The translations under genes and the position numbers were made by a program. From the NCBI RefSeq assembly GCF_000400995.2, contig NZ_DF238901.1:1-43380 (forward strand): DNA of 43,380 bases, written 5' to 3'. The stretch comes from Acidovorax sp. MR-S7. Its GTDB lineage: Bacteria > Pseudomonadota > Gammaproteobacteria > Burkholderiales > Burkholderiaceae_C. Below, piece by piece: positions 38,877-43,380 of the stretch; the stretch's first letter is position 1, and every line of letters starts with the position of its first letter. A model generated the notes under the pieces. The model made no database searches, was not told the DNA's origin, and worked only from the letters and a program-made list of their open reading frames with translations.

Positions 38877-41597
38877 ATGATGGACAAACACTACCTGACG
38901 CCCCTGTTCGCGCCCACCTCGATCATCGTGCTGGCTGGACGCGCGGACGCGCCCGAGACGCTCACGCCGCAAGCCCGCGCGCTGCACCAGGCGCTGCGCG
39001 CGCAGCGCTACACGGGCACGCTCACCTTCATGGACATCCAGACCAGCGGCACGCTGGCCGACCTAGCGCAGACCCGCGCGGACCTGGCGCTGATCGCCTT
39101 GCCCGCGCAGGACGTGGCCGCTGCGCTGGAGGTGGCCGGTCGCATCAACTGCCGCACGGCCGTGGTGCTCTCCAGCGGCATCGGCGCGGCGCAGGCCGAG
39201 CAGTGGCGCAAGATCGCGCGGCGCGAGGGCATGCACCTGCTGGGCCCCAACTCGCTGGGCATCCAGCGCCCTGCGCTGCAGCTCAACGCCAGCGCCACCG
39301 GGCCGCTGGCGCGCGAGGGGTCGCTGGCGCTGGTGTGCCAGTCGGGCGCGCTCACCGCCTCCATCCTCGACTGGGCCAGCAACAACGCCGTGGGCTTCTC
39401 CAGCGTGGTCTCGCTCGGGCCGCACACCGACCTGGGCTTAAGCGAGGCGCTGGACTTCCTGGCCAACGACCCGCGCACGCAGAGCATCGTGGTCTACATG
39501 GAGGGCATCCAGAACGCGCGCCGTTTCATGAGCGCACTGCGCTCGGCTGCGTTCGCCAAGCCGGTGGTGGTGCTCAAGGCCGGCCGCAAGCCGGCGGGCA
39601 ACGAGGCGGCGCAGACGCACAGCAGCGCCATCGTGGGCAGCGACGACGTGTTCGACGCCGCCCTGCGCCGCGCGGGCGCCGTGCGCGTGCGCTCGTTCGT
39701 GGAGCTGTTCTCCGCCGCCAAGTGCCTGGCCTCGCGCTACCGCCCCGTGGGCAAGCGCCTGGGCCTGGTGACCAACGGCGGTGGCCCCGGCGTGCTCGCG
39801 GCCGACTGGGTGAACGAGATCGGTCTGGAGCTCGGGCGGCTGTCGCCCGAAGCGGCGCAGGCTCTGGCGCCGCAGCTGCCCGCGCTGGCTTCGCTCACGG
39901 ACCTGATGGACCTGTCGGAGGAGGCCGGCCCCGAGCACTACCGCCTGGCGCTGGAGGCCGCGTTCCGCGACCGGCAGATCGACGGGGTGCTGGCCCTGTT
40001 CTCGCCCAAGGAGGGCGTGGACGCCTGCGCCGTGGCCGAGGCGCTGGCCCAGGCCAAGCGCCTGGCGACCAAGCCGCTGCTGTCGTGCTGGATGGGCGAT
40101 GCCTCGGTGGTGCCCGCGCGCGAGATCCTGCGCACCGCGCAGATCCCCAACTTCCGCACGCCCGAGGCGGCGGTAGGCGCGTTCGGCAACATCGCCTCGT
40201 TCTACCAGAACCAGCAGCTGCTCCAGCAGACGCCGCCGCCGCTCACCGCCCTGGCCAAGCCCGACATCGAGGGCGCGCGCCTGGTGATCGAGAGCGTGCT
40301 GGCCGAGCGCCGCAACGTGCTTACCGAGATGGAATCCAAGACGCTGCTGGCGGCCTTCCACATCCCCGTGACCAAGACGCTGCTGGCACGCAGCGCCCAC
40401 GAGGCGATGATGATCGGCACGCAGCTCGGCTTTCCGGTAGCGCTCAAGATCGATTCGCCCGACGTGGCCCACAAGTCCGACGTGGGCGGCGTGGCGCTCA
40501 ACGTGCAGGGCGGCGCCGCGGCGCGCGACACGTATACCGACATGGTGCAGCGCGTGGCGCGCTTGCAGCCGGATGCGCGCATCAACGGCGTGACGGTGCA
40601 GAAGATGGCGCGCGCGCGGCGCGGGCGCGAGATCTGCATCGGCCTGGTGACGGACGAGCCCTTCGGCCCCGTCATCACCTTCGGCGCCGGCGGCACCATG
40701 ATCGAGCTCATCAACGACCGCGCCATGGAGCTGCCGCCGCTCAACCAGTTCCTGGCGCGCCGCCTGATCGACCGCTCGCGCGTGGCCGAGACCCTGGGCG
40801 AATGGCGCGGCGCCGGCGCCGCACACCGCGAGGCGCTGGAGCAGGTGCTGCTGCGCGTGTCCGAAATGGTCTGCGCGTTGCCGCAGCTGCGCGAGATGGA
40901 CATCAACCCCATCATCGTCGACGAGCTGAGCGCCGTGGCCGTGGATGCGCGCATCGTCATCAGCGACACCGCGCCGGGGGCCAGCGGCGGGCGGGGCGAC
41001 GGGCCCGGCGGCCTGGGGCTGGCGCACTACGGGCACCTGGCCATCCTGCCGTACCCCGCGCGCTATGAGCAGATCTGGCCGCTGCGCGGCGGCGGCGAAT
41101 ACCTGGTGCGCCCCATCCGCCCCGACGACGCGCAGATGGTGCAGCGCCTGGTCAAGGAGCTCTCGCCCGAGAGCCGATACTTCCGCTTCGTCTCGCAGCT
41201 CGCGGAGCTGCCGCCTTCGATGCTGGCGCGCTTCACCCTCATCGACTACGACCGCGAGATGGCCCTGGTGGCCGTGCACCGCGAGCGCGTGGTTCATGAC
41301 GATGGCGAGGTCAGCCACAAGGAGCGCATCGTCGGCGTCTCGCGCTACGTGACCAACCCCGACCATGCGAGCTGCGAATTCGCACTGCTCGTGGCCGACG
41401 ACTTCGCCGGCCGCGGCCTGGGCTCGCGTCTCATGCTCAGCATCATGGACGTGGCGCGCGAGCGCGGCCTGGCCGAGATCCAGGGCCTGGTGCTGGCCAA
41501 CAACCCCAACATGCTCAAGCTGATGCGGCGGCTGGGCTTCGAGGTGCGCGCGTTCGAGGAAGACCCGGAGTTCCGGCTGGTGGTGCACCAGCTCTGA
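38877..41597 (+). CDS. ADP-forming acyl-CoA synthetase-like / GNAT acetyltransferase fusion (Pat/PatZ type)
   Basis: About 906 residues. Order: CoA-binding domain (L-T-P-L-F-A-P-T-S-I-I-V-L-A-G-R, G-P-N-S-L-G), succinyl-CoA-ligase-like domains (Q-S-G-A-L-T, V-L-K-A-G-R-K, T-H-S-S-A-I-V-G), ATP-grasp (F-P-V-A-L-K-I-D-S-P-D-V-A-H-K-S-D-V-G-G-V; M-D-I-N-P-I-I-V) and a C-terminal GNAT domain (about 715-905: A-D-D-F-A-G-R-G-L-G-S-R-L-M). Proteins of this layout acetylate lysines of AMP-forming acyl-CoA synthetases such as Acs and PrpE. A histidine stands where true ADP-forming synthetases carry phosphohistidine (T-H-S-S), so synthetase activity is not excluded. Starts at 38856, 38877 and 38880 are all possible; M-D-K-H-Y-L looks like the family start. 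Confidence 0.9.
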   Translation: MMDKHYLTPLFAPTSIIVLAGRADAPETLTPQARALHQALRAQRYTGTLTFMDIQTSGTLADLAQTRADLALIALPAQDVAAALEVAGRINCRTAVVLSSGIGAAQAEQWRKIARREGMHLLGPNSLGIQRPALQLNASATGPLAREGSLALVCQSGALTASILDWASNNAVGFSSVVSLGPHTDLGLSEALDFLANDPRTQSIVVYMEGIQNARRFMSALRSAAFAKPVVVLKAGRKPAGNEAAQTHSSAIVGSDDVFDAALRRAGAVRVRSFVELFSAAKCLASRYRPVGKRLGLVTNGGGPGVLAADWVNEIGLELGRLSPEAAQALAPQLPALASLTDLMDLSEEAGPEHYRLALEAAFRDRQIDGVLALFSPKEGVDACAVAEALAQAKRLATKPLLSCWMGDASVVPAREILRTAQIPNFRTPEAAVGAFGNIASFYQNQQLLQQTPPPLTALAKPDIEGARLVIESVLAERRNVLTEMESKTLLAAFHIPVTKTLLARSAHEAMMIGTQLGFPVALKIDSPDVAHKSDVGGVALNVQGGAAARDTYTDMVQRVARLQPDARINGVTVQKMARARRGREICIGLVTDEPFGPVITFGAGGTMIELINDRAMELPPLNQFLARRLIDRSRVAETLGEWRGAGAAHREALEQVLLRVSEMVCALPQLREMDINPIIVDELSAVAVDARIVISDTAPGASGGRGDGPGGLGLAHYGHLAILPYPARYEQIWPLRGGGEYLVRPIRPDDAQMVQRLVKELSPESRYFRFVSQLAELPPSMLARFTLIDYDREMALVAVHRERVVHDDGEVSHKERIVGVSRYVTNPDHASCEFALLVADDFAGRGLGSRLMLSIMDVARERGLAEIQGLVLANNPNMLKLMRRLGFEVRAFEEDPEFRLVVHQL

Positions 41598-41600
41598 GCG

Positions 41601-42827
41601 CTAGGTGTTCCGGGCGGCCTGCCCCAGCAGCAGTGCCGGGCGGGCATGGCGCCTGCCGTTCAGCAGCGCGCCCACGGCGGTGTAGCGCACCAGCAGGTGG
41701 TAGCTGGCCAGGCTGAGGAGCGAGGTGGCCGCGATGTTGATGCCGATCTTCGCCCCGGCGGGCCATTCCAGCCCGAACAGCAGCGCGCCGAAGCCGATGG
41801 TCATGGGCATGTGCACCAGGTAGACCCAGTAGGAGCTGTCGGCCAGGTAGCCCAGCCAGGCGCTGCGCCGGGGCACGTGCGCCAGGAAGCCGCCGATGAG
41901 CGCCAGGCTCCAGCACCAGGCTGTGGCGTTGTAGGCCAGGGCCACGCCCAGGCGCAGCGCCTCGGGCAGGCCTTGGGCACCGCGCGGCCGGGCCTCGAAC
42001 AGCGCGCCCGTGGCGAAGAACAGCGCCAGGCCCGCCCCGGCGTACCAGGGCCAGCGCCGCACGTAGTGCGCCAGCAGCGCTTCGCGGTGCGCGTACAGGG
42101 CCAGCCCGAAGCCGTAGAACAGGCCGTTGTGCAGCCATTCGGTCCAGGGGGGCATGAAGGCGCCGTTGGGCTGCAGCAGTCCGTCGGGGTAGAGCATGCC
42201 GGCGCCCGCCAGCGGCAGGGTCAGCAGCGCCAGGCCCCAGGGCGTGCGGCCGAGCCGCGCCATGGCCCGGCCCAGCCAGTGCGGGACGGCGGGCGTGAGG
42301 CGCGCCAGCGCGGCGTGGGCCAGGGCCGTGGCCAGGCTGAGCCACAGCAGCATCCACAGAAACCACATGTGCATGGTGGAAAGCCCGGCGGGCGTGCTGG
42401 GCGCGGTCTGCATCAGCGCCGGGTCCAGGCCCCAGGTGCCGCGGGCCATGCGGTGCATGAAGGCCAGGGCCAGCACGCTGCAGAGCGCGAAGAGGGGCGG
42501 CCAGAACAGCGCGAACGGCAACGCCAGGCGCTGCAGGCGGTTGCGCACCATGGCGCGCGTGCCGCGCCGCTCGATCATCAGGGCCACGAAAAAGCCCGCC
42601 AGGATGAAGAACACTGGCATGCGGAAGGCGTGGATGAAGGCCAGCAGCAGGTCGGCCACCGGGGTGGTCCGGTTGTCGCGCCAGGGCAGGGGCGAGGGGC
42701 CGGCGAGGTGGATCACCGCCACGTGCAGCACGATGCCCAGCCACATCATGGCGGCGCGCAGGTTGTCCAGGGCATGCAGTCGCTCGGGGCTGCGCGGGGG
42801 AGGGGGCATGGTCGGCTTTGTCGGCAT
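41601..42827 (-). CDS. acyltransferase-3 family membrane protein (OpgC/OafA-like)
   Basis: A 408-residue protein with about ten membrane segments. The family signature opens the domain: R-L-H-A-L-D-N-L-R-A-A-M-M-W-L-G-I-V-L-H, followed by F-R-M-P-V-F-F-I-L-A-G-F-F and R-N-R-L-Q-R-L-A-L-P. These enzymes move acyl groups (acetyl, succinyl) onto sugars at the cell surface, as in O-antigen acetylation or glucan succinylation (OpgC/MdoC). The start at 42827 was chosen over 42866 for lack of support upstream. It converges with the acyl-CoA synthetase fusion, stops 3 bases apart. Confidence 0.88.
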   Translation of the reverse strand: MPTKPTMPPPPRSPERLHALDNLRAAMMWLGIVLHVAVIHLAGPSPLPWRDNRTTPVADLLLAFIHAFRMPVFFILAGFFVALMIERRGTRAMVRNRLQRLALPFALFWPPLFALCSVLALAFMHRMARGTWGLDPALMQTAPSTPAGLSTMHMWFLWMLLWLSLATALAHAALARLTPAVPHWLGRAMARLGRTPWGLALLTLPLAGAGMLYPDGLLQPNGAFMPPWTEWLHNGLFYGFGLALYAHREALLAHYVRRWPWYAGAGLALFFATGALFEARPRGAQGLPEALRLGVALAYNATAWCWSLALIGGFLAHVPRRSAWLGYLADSSYWVYLVHMPMTIGFGALLFGLEWPAGAKIGINIAATSLLSLASYHLLVRYTAVGALLNGRRHARPALLLGQAARNT

Positions 42828-42846
42828 GGGGGCCGACTCTAGGGCC

Positions 42847-43233
42847 TCACGTTGCGTGAGGGTCAAGCGCTATTTGCGGTGGCTGCGGCAGGGCGGCGGC
42901 ATGGCCGATGAAGGCTCGCACCGCCGGGCTCAACAAGGCGCTGGACTGCAGCAGGGGCTCAGTGGTCCATGCGTGCAGCAGCTTGGCGCGCAGGGCCGGG
43001 CGGTTGCCGCAGAGCCGGTCCATGAGGCGGCTCCAGTGCGCCACGGCCGCGTGCGTCGCGGGGCTGGCGAGGGCTTCGCCACGGGCCAGCAGAGCGGCCA
43101 CTTCGTCCTCCAGCGCTTGCCAGTGCGCCAGCGGCACAAAACCGAACAGCCCCATTTCGGCGCGTGTGAAGTGCCGCTCCAGCGCCTGCATGCGCAGGGC
43201 GATGGCCTGCTCCACGAAGGCCATCATGGCGCG
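42847..43233 (-). pseudogene. C-terminal fragment of putative MerR/TipAS-type regulator, 5' end cut by IS256
   Basis: About 129 codons of native sequence read from the IS junction (F-V-E-Q-A-I-A-L-R-M-Q-A-L onward) to a stop at 42847. The open frame continues into the IS end (start at 43302), so the first 22 or so residues of that frame are element-encoded and not native. The fragment, with H-W-Q-A-L-E-D-E-V-A-A-L and H-W-S-R-L-M-D-R-L-C-G-N-R-P-A-L...F-I-G-H-A, resembles the helical effector part of MerR-family regulators of TipAS type. The DNA-binding half is absent and should lie beyond another IS256 copy, if it survives. Confidence 0.6.
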
Positions 43234-43380
43234 AGGGTGTGCAGAAATTTGTGTAAACGGACAATCCACCGCCGGCGCAAGCCGGCCTGTCCGTAAGCAC
43301 AATGAACACCAAGAAACACGACGTACCCGAAGAACTGCTGTCTGGCCTGCTGGCTAACTACAAGAAGCCTGAAGACCTCA
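43234..43380 (+). mobile_element. IS256-family element, 5' end (right copy, continues beyond window)
   Basis: Begins with the terminal repeat GGGTGTGCAGAAATTTGTGT at about 43235, a 67-base leader nearly identical to the left copy, and then the transposase start at 43302. It differs from the left copy at two visible positions (GAAATTT against GAATTTT, and GGCGCAAGCC against GGCGCGAGCC), so the two are separate copies. It inserted into the MerR-type gene. Confidence 0.9.
43302..43380 (+). CDS. IS256-family transposase, N-terminal 26 residues (partial)
   Basis: The frame begins M-N-T-K-K-H-D-V-P-E-E-L-L-S-G-L-L-A-N-Y-K-K-P-E-D-L, the typical mutator/IS256-type N-terminus (x-L-x-x-L-x-x-x-Y-K-K-P-E-D-L). 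The DDE domain lies beyond the window. The same gene starts on the opposite strand at the left edge (ATG complement at 1-3). Confidence 0.9.
   Translation, partial: MNTKKHDVPEELLSGLLANYKKPEDL

Noticed and set aside
43105-43130. CTCCAGCGCTTGCCAG inside the MerR-type fragment as another repeat copy
   Set aside because: It lacks the second half (CAAGCGC) and the AGCTAT arm, so a chance match through common codons is more likely.
42847-43302. A 151-residue protein starting inside the IS256 end
   Set aside because: Its first 22 or so residues are encoded by the IS terminal sequence; only the remainder is native, so it is a gene fragment rather than an intact gene.
1-43380. Composite transposon formed by the two IS256 copies
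   Set aside because: The cargo is 43 kb of mostly core genes (lexA, waaA, hrpA), far larger than normal IS256 composites. Inverted copies with chromosomal content point to independent insertions or an inversion.

Overview
The window is high-GC DNA that looks like a chromosome of the Comamonadaceae (Burkholderiales, Betaproteobacteria; Acidovorax/Alicycliphilus/Diaphorobacter-like). The grounds are the strong GC bias, two orphan Bug/TctC solute-binding proteins, the prpE, waaA and HrpA sequence types, and scattered copies of a palindromic repeat that I associate with this family. Genus cannot be fixed from sequence reading alone.

Edges. Both ends lie inside IS256-family elements in opposite orientation, with transposases pointing outward. 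The left copy (1-71) interrupts a small gene of a plasmid/ICE-associated type. Next to it, at 280-327, is an orphan 3' fragment of a tRNA-Val(CAC) gene with its terminator. This is what the distal attachment scar of an integrative element looks like, so the left edge is probably the end of an integrated element and everything from about 280 rightward is host chromosome. The right copy (from about 43234) cuts off the 5' end of a putative MerR-type regulator gene.

Region by region. 390-4279: MFS transporter, membrane metallophosphoesterase, and an NAD-dependent dehydrogenase with an SAF-like C-terminus. 4364-8353: HrpA helicase. 8360-10049: HugZ-like flavoprotein, small hypothetical and LexA. 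LexA has two tandem SOS boxes in the gap it shares with an asparaginase gene. 10124-12781: asparaginase, isochorismatase-like hydrolase and PHB-depolymerase-type esterase. 12971-15723: an isocitrate lyase/PEP-mutase superfamily lyase, a Bug protein and an IclR regulator, behind a perfect 16-bp palindrome. 15734-21225 (minus strand): a six-gene, tightly coupled stressosome operon (rsbR-rsbS-rsbT-ATPase/SpoIIE phosphatase-histidine kinase-REC/PAS/HK/REC hybrid kinase) with no sigma factor. 21391-23286: prpE, divergent from it. 23343-27185: a large multi-PAS GGDEF/EAL protein. 27361-30528: EamA exporter, Ogt and an Ada-AlkA fusion (alkylation repair). 30644-31234: hexapeptide acetyltransferase with atypical composition. 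31231-34924: RpiR regulator divergent from iolC-iolB (inositol catabolism). 35019-35990: second Bug protein. 36066-38811: phosphomannomutase/phosphoglucomutase and WaaA (cell-surface sugars and LPS core). 38877-41597: ADP-forming acyl-CoA synthetase/GNAT fusion. 41601-42827: acyltransferase-3 membrane protein.

Most striking points: (i) the stressosome operon wired to two histidine kinases; (ii) the same palindromic repeat found between genes and also in frame inside waaA and hrpA, where it adds the same short peptide; (iii) the tRNA-Val attachment scar and the inverted IS256 pair that bracket 43 kb of mostly ordinary chromosomal genes. I saw no rRNA, intact tRNA or CRISPR array.
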